From: Typhlomys cinereus
Lineage: Eukaryota > Chordata > Mammalia > Rodentia > Platacanthomyidae
Reading direction: 5' to 3'
NCBI GenBank assembly: GCA_023101885.1
Contig: JALPQD010000007.1
Location: forward strand, 933,741 to 997,740
DNA: 64,000 bases
A program made the position numbers and the translations under genes. Below the pieces are notes generated by a model. It was given only the letters and a program-made list of their open reading frames with translations. It had not been told where the DNA came from and made no database searches. Positions 24,140-39,812 of the stretch are shown here, piece after piece. Numbering within the stretch: the first letter of the stretch is position 1; every line of letters starts with the position of its first letter.

Positions 24140-25869
24140 CCTCACACCAAGAAACTTCATTCTGCTTTTTGTAAGGTTCACGGGTGCTGAGAGAATTGAC
24201 CAGACTTTCACATACAAAGAGAAGAATCACCAAGTGGTAATATAGTCCCTCATAAGAATATGTCTATTATCGCCTGGGAAGAAGTCATTAGCCTAGTAAT
24301 CCTTTAGATTTTCACATTTGTAGCAAAAACACTTCAGTAATTGAACTTCAAGGACTATTTTCTATGAACAACTCAAAAATAATCAGCATGCTTACAGATG
24401 CATGTAGAACAACAACCAGTTTCTTCACTATATAAAGGTTCCATCTCAACATTTATTGTTTTGTGGCCCTAACTGTTAGTTACATTAAAATTTTCTTCAT
24501 AATTTTACCAGCTCTGCATAAAGAACTGAACACTTGCATAAACCCTACACAAAACAAACAGCAACACATAGCGGCTTACAATTAGGAATTTGAACCTTCC
24601 ATATGAGAAATGATCAGTAACACATGTACTCAATAAAATAAAGCCCAGAACTATAGAGAAAAAGCAGTACTGATATCAAAGGAAATCCTGCTCTTAGCCC
24701 AATACAGCATTCCAATTTTTATCAAATGAAAAACATAAGGACTCATGAATAGATTGTAACTGTATGCCATAAGCAGTTTGGTAATCCCCAAATTTGGGAT
24801 CAAAACAGGAGAGTAGTAAATTTGGAGTAGAGTTAGATAAGTACTATTGTCCAGTTGTAAACAAAGAAACAAGCAAAACAAAGTAAACATTGATTACATA
24901 GACAAATCAAAGGGATTTTTGGGAAATAGAAAAATAAAAAAAAATAAGCACTGAAGAGATTGGTAAAGAACATAAAACATCAACAAATAAGAATAAGAAG
25001 GACCTCTAGAAGTATTTCCTATCAGAGCACTGAAGACAAACACACTGTGTTGAAGAACAATTGTAGAAAGTAGCCCAATGAATGCTAGAATATCAGAATA
25101 TGAAGCAAAGCAAAGGATAATTTGGATGTTAGTTTAAATTACATCACTCATAACTATCACAACTGATTCCCTATTACAATTCAGAACAGCTTCTTCAAGA
25201 CACATCTGCAAAAATGTCTGAAGCAATAGTCATGTAAACAAAAGTTGAAGTCATTGTGTATTATGTGAACCATGACATGATAGAGGTCAAATAAGAACTA
25301 TATCCTCATTGCTGTGATCCAATAAGAAAGGGCCTTTCCACAACATCTGCATTTTCTTAATTAACACAGAAGGACAGGAGCAGGAACTAAAGGCTTCAGG
25401 AATATAGTTCTGCAGCATTATGGTTTCCTTAATCAGACCAGATGATGACATATTTTCTGCATCTGAGAAAACAAAGGATAATCCCCATTATCAAACACCA
25501 TTTGGTATTTCTAACAGGTGAAAAACTGAGCAAAATGCAAGTTAAATTGGATGCACAGGTAATATATACACCATTAATGACAGAATTTGAGGAATAAGAG
25601 CAGAGATTTTAGCCACATAATTGCTGTTTATATGAAGAATGCTGACATACCAGTGCACAAGTGAGTTGAACAAACCTTCCCTCAGACACAGCAGTAGGGT
25701 CAGAGTTACATCAAACTCCTTAGCATAATTAATGACTGGATCCCATTTCTAATATCTGGCCTAATGGCTTGGACGGTGTCCCTTCAGCACTGTTGCTCCA
25801 ACCACAAGTTGCACCACTTACAAGCAGCACATGGACAACCTCCCCTCACCCCATTCTGCTGGGCAAAAG
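24140..25869. other. 5' flank of PRP-B, no gene seen
   Basis: Aligns with 340-2060 upstream of PRP-A with scattered substitutions and small indels. No coding frame is conserved between the two copies. Confidence 0.5.
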
Positions 25870-26017
25870 TCCCAAAGAAAAGGAAGGGATGCAAGGGAAC
25901 CTAGTGGGTCAGATGTGCTGTCAACCAAGGAGGAGCTACAAGGAGCCATTGTTCTGCTCCTCCTTATAAGGAGCTGCCTGCTTCTCCCAGCACCGACTCA
26001 GCAGCACCTCTTCCAAG
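25870..26017 (+). promoter_or_regulatory. PRP-B core promoter and 5' UTR
   Basis: TATAAG at 25965-25970, 48-53 bases before the start codon, exactly as in PRP-A. The surrounding approximately 150 bp is among the best-conserved noncoding sequence between the units, including the GGAA-containing purine run. This suggests the second gene is also expressed. Confidence 0.7.
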
Positions 26018-29090
<3,073 letters not shown>

Positions 29091-29154
29091 GAAGGAAGAT
29101 AACATCCTACAGAACATTACAGTTATGCCACGATGACTGTACTTTCAGTATCCC

Positions 29155-29160
29155 AATAAA
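29155..29160 (+). terminator. PRP-B polyadenylation signal
   Basis: AATAAA 77 bases after the stop, in the same conserved context as in PRP-A. Confidence 0.8.
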
Positions 29161-29169
29161 TTACTAGCA

Positions 29170-31450
29170 TGCCACACTGTTTGTAGTCTGTTTTACTGGG
29201 TGTGGGTGACACTGCCGTTTTGAGGGATTTGGAAATAACATTAGAATATTGAGCAACTCTATATAGTATTATCTCTACAAATCTCTCTCCTTCTTTATAT
29301 ACAAGCTTCTGCCAGGTAAGAGACTTCCTATGTGTCCAGTCTTACCTGATGTTCTGTTCACAGCTTTTCTCCTCCAGTCCAATGGTATGGGATGCCAAAA
29401 GATTGATAAAATACCAAGAGAGAGGATGTCCAATGTTAGGCTTATTGGAAACTCATGTATCTAGTAGCACTAGGAATAGACTGCATTGTTATCTCCATAG
29501 GAAGGACTTCTGAGATTAATCTATGTAAAAAGTGATATTGCTTATTTGTCATGTTCCCTTTGTATGAGTGGCACTGTAGGGCAACAGGCGATGATGCTGG
29601 AATGTGACTGTGAACCTATTGGGACTCTCATGGCTTGCTGCTCACCATCTTACTTTCAGCGTCTTTAACAGGAAAATTCCTCCAAATAACTTCAGGACCA
29701 GTATAACAGCATACCAAAACATCTGTCATTCAACTTTAGCGTGTGCACAAGCACCTTCAAATACCATACACACATGAAAGTACAAGTGGATATATGAGAG
29801 AGACTGGTCGAGAACAAGAATGGTTGTAATGGAAAAAGGATGGTAGATGGTGATGGAGATTAATGTGTAAGAACACCATAAATTGATCATATTTACATGA
29901 AACTCTAAACCAATAAAACAGTGGGGAAATCAGGAAATTTAAAAATGCAATGTTCTCAGACTCACAAAGCTTGCCTAAGTAAAGAAGATGAAGTTGTTAT
30001 GAGATTCACAATGGTCCTCCCTAATGTCATTTAACACCAAAGAATAGTTGATTGTGTGGCTTCTCTTTGGTAAAGTTGCTTACAAATTGTGAATGAAATT
30101 TAAGGAACACAGTTTTGATTTGGAAGGAGTTTTGGTGCTGTAACTGCTCTTAAATCAACCATGGTGCCATAAATTGCCACAATAACCTCATTCCTACAAT
30201 CTGTGAGATTTGGGTAAAATTGTCATTTAGTTTGTAGTCAGTGACTGATGTGGACTGAAAAGACATTTGATCAGGTCTCCCCAGGGAGACTCACAGATAC
30301 GACTAAAATCTTTGTTTCTTCATAATTGCCACACTTCTCTTTCAACTGAAATATATGTGGAATACATGTGTAGAGATCTATCAATATTTTCCCATTGGAA
30401 GAAGATAGCCTGAAGCCTACAAGATTAGAATCTGTAATCTTTATTACTCAAGTGATGTTAGAGACACATGCATTATTCAAGTTCACATCCACCAGCTGAT
30501 GTACTGGAATGATGTATTTCATCACTATACCTTTAGGGATTTTCCCTACTTCTTTTTTGAATGTTCCTAGTGTTTTAGAAATTGGCCATTCCCAAAATCA
30601 AGTATTTTGAGAAAAGCCAAACTCATGTCAGTGGTTCCAAACTTCTCATACATTGACTACTGCAGTTCCACCCCAAGCCACACGAGAGGTCAAATAAGAC
30701 ATAACTGTAACTGACAGGATTTTTGGCAGTTATGTTTAAATGTCCTAAATGGGGTAAAACATTACACAATCTCTTACTTTATGCCATTTGGGCTGTGTGA
30801 TTTTTTTTTCTACATTAAACACCTCCAGTTGAAATAAGAAGCTTCTAGGTCGAGTGGTGAGTCCTTCTGCTATGTATTGGTATAATGACAAATATTTAAA
30901 AGATAATTTAATATAGTATCCTTATAGCTAAATCTTCACATGAAATATCCTTTCATTTCACAGATTCTCTTTCTGGTTTATAGTAGTAGTAGGAATGCTA
31001 TCCCTGCTTTAAAAAAAATGTAGACCTTAAATCCATTCAGAAAGTTGTTTGAACCTTGACATTCATGCTACTATGGTTCTAAAAGACACTTCTTTTTTTC
31101 TAGTTTTACAAGCATAATGAGTGGTTATCCCTTCCTACTTTCTTCTCCTCTCCCTTCCTTCATCAATCCATCCCACTTTCTCCCACCCTCCTGTCTGTTG
31201 GCTTCTGTAGACCTCACAGTTCCCTTTGGATTGTTTGCTCAAGCCTATGGGACGTGTTAAATGGCCCTTTCTTGGATAGATCCATTGATAGGAGCACTCT
31301 CCTTCAGCTGTCTATTCCTAGCCCCCAAGGTTTCCACTGAATGTAATTATATCTCCTGAGATCCTTGCCAGTCTATGGGGAAATGACGATATGTCATTTA
31401 TTGTGTGGGTTTGGTAAGGATAAGTTTCATTGCAATGAGTTCTTGGATGC
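29170..31450. other. 3' flank of PRP-B, no gene seen
   Basis: Direct match to unit A up to about 29785, then about 600 bp without a recognised counterpart, then the inverted block, then direct match again from 30757 to about 31450. No coding sequence is supported. Confidence 0.5.
30402..30726 (-). repeat. Block inverted relative to unit A
   Basis: Reverse complement of about 6713-7045. The match includes gaagaagatagcctgaagcc and aactgacaggatttttggc. Flanking sequence on the right (from 30757) is in direct orientation. Confidence 0.8.
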
Positions 31451-31454
31451 AGTA

Positions 31455-31660
31455 GTGCTACCTTGAGTGAAATGTCTTGGCAGTTGGTGGATCTCCACAT
31501 CTTTAGGCTTTTACAATCCTACCACCTCTTCTTCTACAAGATTCCTTAAGCCTTAGGATGGGTAGAGAATTGGTTTGTCTGGTCGAGGCTGAGTGTTTCA
31601 GGTTTCCCTGTACTCTGCATTCTGGTATTTCATTGCTCTTCCATTGTGCTGAGCTGTATC
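31455..31660 (-). mobile_element. LINE-1 3' UTR fragment
   Basis: The phrase ctttaggcttttacaatcct followed by a gcttaggatggg-like stretch matches the L1 3' UTR seen elsewhere in the window in minus orientation. It marks the left edge of a 6.6-kb insertion block specific to unit B. Confidence 0.5.
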
Positions 31661-31686
31661 TTGCTTAGGTGGTGAGATATTTTCTT

Positions 31687-31958
31687 TTATTATTATTATT
31701 TATTCAATTGTGTGTGTGTGTGTATTGTATGTGTCTGTCTGTGTGTGTGTGTGTAGAACCACGGGCGAATTCGGGAACCACCAAGGACCGCCTCCTCCTC
31801 CTCCTTGTTTACTCTGCCCCAGGACTCACAGGCTCCACCCTACCAGGACCAGAAATGCACGCTTCCGCCCAGTGTCTATATGTGGGGTCTAGGATCCGAA
31901 CTCAGTGCCTTCCGCCTGCAAGGCAGAGGCTTAACCCCTGAGCCACCTCTCCAGCCCC
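31687..31958 (-). mobile_element. B2-like SINE
   Basis: Reverse complement of the SINE at 23809, with (GT)n, body and head in order. Flanked by the target-site duplication gagatattttctt (31674-31686 and 31959-31971). It has more substitutions in the body than the other two copies. Confidence 0.9.
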
Positions 31959-32039
31959 GAGATATTTTCTTATCTAAAAATAAAACGAAGATGTTTTGGT
32001 GGAAATTTACTCTCCATGTAAATTGTTGGTTTGTATTGA

Positions 32040-32470
32040 GACATCTTGTCATAGTTGGGCACAGGTGTCAACTTGATAGTTGCAAATTTGAGCTCTGGGC
32101 ACATTTGTGGAGAATTAGTAGTTGAATTGACCCCAAAGCGAACCTGCAGGAGATTGTCTAGCTGATGAGGAAGGTCCAGCCCATTGTGGGAGGGACTAGG
32201 TCCTAGAATAAATCATAGAGATCTGGTTGAGAGAGTTGGCATCCTTCTGTTCATTTGACCAGACATGCTGGTCTGGCAAGTAAGGATTGTCCATCTCTCA
32301 GCTGTTATGTAATGATGGTGTGCCCAGTTCCCTTGGCCCTGGTGTTGGTGTGTGCTCTCCCATCAGGCTGGACTGAGAACTGTCACCAGGAATCATAAGA
32401 GAGAATAAACTGTTATCTCTTAAGCTGTCTGATGATCATTTATCAGCAACCATGCAGGTGAACTGCAACA
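32040..32470. mobile_element. Possible nonautonomous hAT (URR1-like) DNA transposon
   Basis: Phrases such as gtcaacttgatagttgcaa, gtccagcccattgtgggag and the terminal ataaactgtt region resemble the rodent URR1-type repeat as I know it. No clean terminal inverted repeats were confirmed, so the family call is tentative. Confidence 0.35.
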
Positions 32471-32659
32471 CATCTGATCTTGCCCACTGTCAGATTTCTT
32501 TCAGTCAATTGTTCTTTAGACTGGTTGACATTATTGGACATGTGTTCCCTCTCATTGAGGTGGGTAGAGTTAGGGACTATAACAAGATAGTTAACTAACT
32601 CCACTTTTAATGTGTCCTATTTTGGTTATTCCCTATACTTCATGATTTTTCTTACATAA

Positions 32660-33922
32660 AAGTCTTTTTTAACTGTTTACACATGCTTTTTTTATTTCTG
32701 CTCTTTTGGGATTTTATTCCACCCAGTCCCACCCCTAGCTTGTATTCCTTTGTGATTGTAAGTGCTGTAAGAGTTTCTTTTTGATTACATCAATCTGAAG
32801 CCTTAATGCTAGGATCAACTTACAAGGGAGAACATACAGCATCTATCATTCTACCTCTGGGATATTTCACGCAGTATGATTTATTCCATGTTCATCCATT
32901 TACTGGCAAATTTCATTAGCTCATCTTTCCTGGCAGCTTAATAGTCTTCCACTGCATATATGTACCATATTCTCATTAACCAATTATCAATTGTTGGACA
33001 TGGAGGTTGGTTCCATTTCTTTGCAGTTGTGAAAAGGGCAGCTTTGAATATGGTTCTACATGTGTCTCTGATGCAGGATGCAGTGTTCTTTGGGAATATT
33101 CCCAGGAGTGGTATAACTAAGTCACATGTAATTTCAATTTTTAACTTTTTAGATTCACCAAATTGATCTCCAAAGGAGTTGCATGAGATTAAAATCCCAC
33201 CAGCAATGTTTGAGGGTCTGCTTCTCCCCACATCATCATAGCAATATTTGTTGATGTTTGTACTCTGCTACTCAACTAAACCTATTTATTAGTTCAAGAG
33301 TTTCCTAACAGAATCTTTAGGGTTCTTGAGGTATGAAATCATGTAATCTGTCCACAGTAATAACTTGATTTCTTTTTGTCCTACTTTTATCTCCTTCTCT
33401 TATCATTCACCTCTACCTAAGACTTCAAGTATAATGTTGAATTGAGGTGATGAGATCAGGTAGCCTTGTGTAGTTGCCAATCTAAGTGGGAATGCTTCCA
33501 TTTATTATTATTTAGGATGTTTTTGCCAAAGGTGTGTCATATAAGGCTTTTATTATTTTGATAAATGCTCATTCCACCCTTATTTTCTCCACGGTCTTTA
33601 TCATAAAGGGATGTTGGATTTGAACAAAGCTTTTTCAGCATTGATCAAGAGGGTCATATGGTTTTTGTTTTTGCACTTATTTATATGGTCAATTATATTT
33701 ATGGTCAATTATATTTACATATATTGTGTTTCTGCAGTAAACCCAAATCACATATCATAGTGAATGAACTTTTCGGTATGCTTTGGAATCTATTTTGCTA
33801 AAATTTTGTTAAGGATTTTTGTGGATGTGTTTGTTCATCAATGAAATTATCCAGTAGTGTTTTTTTTTTTTTTAATTTTTTTAATTATTTATTCAACTGT
33901 GCGCATGTACATGTGTATGTGC

Positions 33923-33965
<43 letters not shown>

Positions 33966-34525
33966 TGTGCATGTGTAGAACCACGGACGAATTCGTGAAC
34001 CACCATGGACGCCTCCACCTCCTTCTGCCCCGGGATTCACAGGCTCCGCCCTACCAGGACCAGAAACGCAGGCCGCCCCCGCTTCCGCCTGGCGTCTATA
34101 CGTGGGATCTGGGATCCGAACTCAGGACCTTCCGCCTGCAAGGCGGAGGCTTAACCCCTGAGCCACCTCTCCAGCCCCTCCAGTAGTGTTTTTTTTGTGG
34201 TGTCTTTCTTTGGTTTGGGGATCAATGAAGTTTTAGCTTCATAGAAGGAATTTGAAAGTGTTCCTACTTTTAATATTTTGTAGAATAATTTAGGGACTAT
34301 TGGTGTTAACTGTTTTTTTAAATATCTGTTAAATTCTTCATTGAATCCATCTTATCCTGGTATTTCTTGGTAGGGGATTCATAATTACAGCTTCAGCTTT
34401 GTCTCTTGTTATAGGAGTATTTAAACAATTCAATTTATCATGTTTTAATTTTATTGTGTTGTGTGTATTTAGAAATTTATCCCTTCTTTGTACTTGTCAA
34501 ATTTGGTGGTATATAACTTTTAAAA
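32660..34525 (-). mobile_element. Old LINE-1 ORF2 fragment
   Basis: ORF2 C-terminal and reverse transcriptase remnants on the minus strand (KKWNQPPCPTIDNW near 32980-33040). They are heavily mutated and split by the SINE at 33868-34178. The homologous order to the young L1s is kept up to about 34520. Confidence 0.7.
33868..34178 (-). mobile_element. B2-like SINE nested in old LINE-1
   Basis: Very similar to the SINE at 23809, including the long (GT)n. Target-site duplication tccagtagtgtttttttt at 33850-33867 and 34179-34196. It is inserted in an L1 ORF2 remnant. Confidence 0.9.
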
Positions 34526-35700
34526 GTATTACTGCTTCCTCCCTCCCATTCTCCACAGCATCCATTTATGTGGGTGCTGAACCTCCCTCTGAGTCATCTA
34601 CACTAATGAAGGTTGAGGATTCAATAGCATAGCCCGGGACTCCTTCTTAAGCTTCCCACTAGCATGAGAATTCTATTATGAATGTTTAACCCCTTGACTT
34701 TAAGGATCATACTGCCTGAAGCCTTCTTCTCTGCAATTCATCCGCACTACACTTTGGGGCATCCTTGACATGTAGCCATTGTACAAGTCAGGTAAAGTCC
34801 AATCACATTGTGGCTATATCCTTGCTGCTACATTCCTGACTTGTGTGTAGTATCTTGCATATCATCGGTCCTCCCCACCTTTAGGCTCTTACAATCTTGC
34901 CACCCCCTCTTACACAAGGTTCCCTGAGCTTTAGGATGGGGACAGATTTGGCTGGTCTGGTTACAGGTGAATATTGTAGGGTCTTTGGTGTTCTGAAGTA
35001 TGGTTTTTTGTTCTTTTCAGTTTTGCTTTTCCTGCACTGCCCTTGACTGCATCCTGATTGGTATCAAAAGTCACCTCTTAACCAAAGATAAAAAACTGTT
35101 TAAACAAAGATCTTAATGTAAGAAGAGACTCAAAGGTAGATGGAAGAATATTAGCAGGGCACAGCAATGAGAGGGGTCAATCTCCCATTGCCAATTGGTT
35201 ACCATCTAACTGCCAGTCCCTATATCCTCCCTGACTGAGAAAATCAAACCTGTTCAGTCCCAAGTGAACAGGAATGGAAGTGACAGTGAACTGCACCAGA
35301 TGTCTTGCTACTTACATGCAATATATGACCATGGCTTAATTTCTCTATTGAAGTGTGTTCCCTTATCTCCTTTCTTTTGAGGTCGCCCTTCCCCTTCCCT
35401 CCTGTTTACAGTGCTTTGTAATTACAGTGGGTATTACTGAAATTTACCTTTGAATATGTTAATAAGTGGGTTTGGAACTAGGATCCACTTATTGGGGAGT
35501 ACAAACAGCATTTAACTTTCTGTGTCTGGGATACTTGACTCCATATAGTTTTTTTCCTAATTCCACCCATTTCCAAGAAAATTTCATTAATTCATCTTTT
35601 TTGATGGCTGAGTAGTTACTATTCCATTGTTTACATGTACCACATTTTCATTATCCATTCGTCAGCTGTTGGGCATTTGGGTTGATTCCATGGCTTTTGC
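34526..35700 (-). mobile_element. LINE-1 3' UTR and ORF2 end
   Basis: Minus-strand 3' UTR (cttcctccctcccattctcc onward) followed by the ORF2 C-terminal region at about 35560-35700 (gatggctgagtagttact). It is broken by substitutions. It then joins an endonuclease-region fragment near 35700, so the middle of ORF2 is deleted. Confidence 0.7.
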
Positions 35701-36116
35701 AATTTTTGATGTAGGCTTTGAGTGCTATGAGTCTTAGGACCGCTTTTATTGTATCCTGTAGGTTTTGATATGGTTTCCATTATCATTGTGTTCTGGGAAT
35801 TTTTGAACTTCTGTTTTTAATTCTGTCTGGATCTATTCCTCATTCAGTATCATATTACTAAGCTTCCAAGAGTTTGTGAACTTTCCGTTGCTTGCCCGAT
35901 TATGAATGTTCATCTTTATTCCTTGGTGGACAGATAGAATACAGGTGTTACTACTATAGTGTTTGCGTTGATTCTTTGTTTTGCATGTAGGAGCATTTGT
36001 TTGACAAATGTGGGTAAGCCTATACTTACAGCATATATGTAATATATAATAAATATATTGTGTTTCTTCTTAATGTATTTTTCCTTTGATGAGTATGTAG
36101 TATCCATTTGTATCTC

Positions 36117-36281
36117 TTATGAATTGTTTTGGTTTAAAGTTGGTTTTCTCAGACATTAAGAGGGTTCATCCTGTTTGTTTCCTAGTTGCATTTTCTTACA
36201 GTATCTTTGGCCGTCCTTTGACCCTGAGATTCTGCCTATCTTTCAAAGTAAGATATGTATCTTGGAAACAGCATATTGATG
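36117..36281 (+). repeat. 165-bp duplicated segment, first copy
   Basis: Matches 37824-37988 with two mismatches by eye. It lies within the L1 endonuclease-region remnant, whereas the second copy is isolated from that context, so this is the likely source. Confidence 0.9.
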
Positions 36282-36626
36282 GGTTGAGACTTTCAATCCA
36301 TGTTATTAGTCTATGCCTCTTGATTGGGAAGTTGATCCCACTGATGTTTAAAATTAGCATTGAGTTTTTGTTGATGCCGTGAGGAATCTTTCCATTGACA
36401 AGTCAGCTGTCAGTAGACTTGCCTTTAAATATGACTTGATTTTTCTTTCTTGCAGTTCTCAGAACATTCTCTTTGTCCTCTGAGAGATTGATTTTGTTAT
36501 TTTCCTTTTGTGTTCCTTCTTTGATCATATTTGGATGGTAAATGATATATATCTAATACTTGGACGTTGCCTTTTTCCTTAGCTGTTGGAAATTTGCATT
36601 TATGATTGACTAAAAGATTTGAGCTG

Positions 36627-36860
36627 AACCCTAAAGGGTTCAGGGAAATGCCACTGGGTCCTTTTACGTCATCAGAAAGGAGGACCAAGAGGAGAGTTAG
36701 GCATACGCAATAAAGGACTCTTTGGGAATTGGGGGGGAGGTACTGGGAGATGGGGAGGGAGGGAGGGGGAACAGGGGGTTTGGGGGGAGGAGGAGGGGGG
36801 AGGGAACTGGTCTACCTATTAAGTTTGTATGAGCGGAAATAATAATAAAAATGTTATAAA
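36627..36860 (+). mobile_element. Short LINE-1 3' end insertion
   Basis: Only the last approximately 230 bases of an L1, ending ...gtttgtatgagcggaaataa and an A-rich tail. The target-site duplication aaaagatttgagctg occurs at 36612-36626 and 36861-36875. It lies antisense to the host L1. Confidence 0.9.
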
Positions 36861-37823
36861 AAAAGATTTGAGCTGGAATATTTTCTTGGGTTTCTTGTTC
36901 TGGGATTTCATGAATGCATAGTTTTGGCTTCTTCATGACATACCATAGTTCTTGAATATTCCTTTCATGTATCTTTTGTAAACTTTTTACCTTCTTTAAT
37001 TCAATGATTCTTTTGTGACAGCTTATCTTTCAGATCTGATACTTTGTCTTCTGCTTGATCTATTCTATGTGTGATACTCTCTGTTGGGTTTTCAATTTCA
37101 GTTAGTTAAACTTTGAAGTCCAGCTTAAATTTAGTTTGGCATTTTTAATTCTGTTCTAAACTGTTTTTTTTTCCTCTGTTTCCTTTCGTATTTCAGATTC
37201 TTTTTATTGTTTTCTTATTTATATAAGTTCACACACTTACTCATTTCTTCTCTGAGTTATACACATTCCTTTGTCATTGCTCATGTACTTTTTGTAGTTT
37301 TTCTCAAATCTTGCTGATCAGGTCAACAGCTTTACTTTGGAAGATAATATATTCAATATTGCTTTCCTGACTGGTATCCATGAGTTTGTTCTGATTGGAA
37401 TCTACAGTATGGAGGCTGGTGCATTTTGTGGTACTTAGTATATTTTGTGTTTTTACAATGGAACTTGGGCATTTTTCTTAGGTTCATGACTGCTTTCTTT
37501 AGTAGCTGTTTTGGGCTCTCTGGAGTCAGATGAGGTTGTCTGACTTTAGCTATTGTTGAGAAACCTTTTCTGGATTTAAATGGGATCTACTGATTGTGTG
37601 ATATGGCTCTCTCTGGGCTCCATGAATCTCTTACCTGATACATTGAGTTGGTAACAGGGATTGTGTGGTTGGAGGTCAGTCCCTCTCTGGCTCTGCATAC
37701 CTGTTATGTGATAGATGCCTCTTGCCAGGATAATCGCAATATAATGTTTACAAGTCTGATGAAACTTTTTATTTATTTATTTGTTTTTAAGCTAATTACT
37801 TTATTATTAGCTTAAATAATGAA

Positions 37824-37988
37824 TTATGAATTGTTTTAGTTTAAAGTTGGTTTTCTCAGACATTAGGAGGGTTCATCCTGTTTGTTTCCTAGTTGCATTT
37901 TCTTACAGTATCTTTGGCCGTCCTTTGACCCTGAGATTCTGCCTATCTTTCAAAGTAAGATATGTATCTTGGAAACAGCATATTGATG
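37824..37988 (+). repeat. 165-bp duplicated segment, second copy
   Basis: Near-identical copy of 36117-36281, placed exactly at the right border of the unit B insertion block. It ends where a 47-bp tandem repeat begins. Confidence 0.9.
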
Positions 37989-37993
37989 CTGTT

Positions 37994-38087
37994 AAAACAC
38001 ACAAAGGCAAAATACAAAAGCACCCTACTCCATCGAATTAAAAACACACAAAGGCAAAATTCAAAAGCACCCTACTCCATCGAAAAA
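37994..38087 (+). repeat. Tandem duplication of 47 bp
   Basis: Two copies (37994-38040 and 38041-38087) sharing aaaacacacaaaggcaaaat. The second copy runs into sequence homologous to 8310 in unit A, so the duplication marks the breakpoint. Confidence 0.85.
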
Positions 38088-38204
38088 TCAAACTGAATCC
38101 AAAGTTTCTAACTGTAAGGATTATGCCACCACACAAATCTTACAATACAGTAGGTAAAACTCATTATATAACTATGTACAATATCATCCTCTATTAAACT
38201 CTTT

Positions 38205-38446
38205 CTATCCTTCCTTCCTTCCTTCCTTCCTTCCTTCCTTCCTTCCTTCCTCCTTCCTCCTGTCTTCCTTCCTTCTTCCTTATTCCTTATCCTTCCTTCC
38301 TCCCTCCTTCCTTCCTTCCTCCTTCCTTCCTCCTTCCTCCTTCCTTCCTTCCTCCTCCCTCCCTCCCTCCCTCCTCACCTCCCTCTCCCCTCCCTCCCCT
38401 CCCTCCCTCCCTCCCTCCCTCCCTCCCTCTCTCTCTCTCTCCTCTC

Positions 38447-38479
<33 letters not shown>

Positions 38480-38505
38480 TTTCTTTCTTTCTTTCTTTCT
38501 TTCTT
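38205..38505 (+). repeat. Long polypyrimidine microsatellite
   Basis: About 300 bases of (TTCC)n, (CCCT)n, (CT)n and (TTTC)n, essentially all pyrimidine on the + strand. The equivalent site in unit A is a short TTTA repeat. Such tracts are unstable and can form triplex DNA. Confidence 0.95.
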
Positions 38506-38884
38506 GTTATTTTCCACCATCAGTTTGTATTGCACTTTTTAGTACTATGCATGCTGGCCAGCAAAAGGAAATTACCAGACCAATTCCAGCTGGCATTTTT
38601 ATCTCTGCCATGCCCTGATCAACCTCTGTTATATCTTCATTTATAAAGTGTTAACTGTTAGTTTCCGTAAAGCAACCAAGAGCAACAGGAAATACTTTTG
38701 AGATGATAAATAGCCATTAAGAATCCTAGAAATTGGGATATTGTTTAATGTCTATGTTTTCTGCTTGGAGCATTACCAGTAAAATCCAAATCATTAAAAT
38801 TAGACATTAAAAGGGGGAAATTACAACAGATATCAGAGAAATCCATGTAACCATAAGGACGTCTTAAAAATTTATACTCCACAA

Positions 38885-39793
38885 GGAGAGAAGGGACCAT
38901 GTTACAGCAGGGAAAATAGGCCTCCACCAAGGACCCAAATAAGTAATGAGACATCTGATTAAGTTCACAGACTTTTGTTCCTGATCATTTACTACTGAGG
39001 GGGAGTGATCTCACCAGAAGAGGAGGGCATATAGTCTGGCAGATAAAAAGTAACAATTTTGCATATGGGTGATAGACCCCTCCCTCACTGTGATTTCCCA
39101 CTTTTATTACATCTACCTTTGAATGTGCTTTTATCACAAGACTCTAACAGCTTTTTGTCTCTGGCCAGGGGGTAACATACAATGCCCACCAGGATGGAGT
39201 GAAGGGCATTGCAGGAGCAGCAAAACTGCAAAAGAAAATCAACAAACCACAATCCAGAACTTCAGAGACTCTATATCAACCACCTAGAACTAGGCCAGCT
39301 TAGTCTCTCCCCATCTTGAAGCTCAGGGAAATTTGCGGAAGAGGGGGCGGTAAGAGCATAAGGATGGGAGGAGCAATGATATGTAAGATACTCTATACTA
39401 GTTAGGGCTGAAGCAATCATAATTGGACTTTGCATGCCCTGCGCATTGTCCAGCACACTGTTGACCTCACAAAGTCTAGCATCTGCTAAAGGCACCAAGA
39501 TCCTTGGAGGCAAAGGATTGGCAGCCACAGCAGTGTTCCTATACCTAAGGGGAACACGGGAAAGGGTTCGGGAAAGGCCACTGGGTCCTTGTACGTCATC
39601 GGAGAGGAGGACCCAGAGGAAAATCAGACATGCACAAGAAAGGACTCTCTGGGAATTGGGGTGGGAGGCACTGGGGGATGGGGAGGGAGAGGGGTGGGGA
39701 GGGGGAGCAGGGAGTACGGGGGGAGGAGGAGGGAGGGAGGGAACTGGTGTACCTAATAAGTTTGTATGAGCTGAAATTAAAAAAAAAAAAAAA
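38885..39793 (+). mobile_element. 5'-truncated LINE-1 (3' UTR), young
   Basis: Reverse complement of the nested L1 at 18765-19674, ending gtttgtatgagctgaaatt plus an A run at 39778-39793. It interrupts unit B between sequences homologous to 10070 and 10237. Confidence 0.85.
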
Positions 39794-39812
39794 CGAGATA
39801 GATACACCATAG

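Larger units (their letters stand above)
35701..37800 (-). mobile_element. LINE-1 ORF2 5' part and ORF1 remnants
   Basis: Counterpart of the endonuclease-domain region (35701-36400) and of ORF1 (36400-37400) of the other L1s, in minus orientation and far diverged. It is interrupted by a short plus-strand L1 tail at 36627-36860. Confidence 0.65.

Noticed and set aside
23752..24233. Minus-strand frames with Cys/Val/Arg repeats
   Set aside because: They translate the (CA)n/(CG)n tract and body of the SINE.
38287..38535. Lys/Glu/Gly-rich minus-strand frame
   Set aside because: A translation of the pyrimidine microsatellite only.
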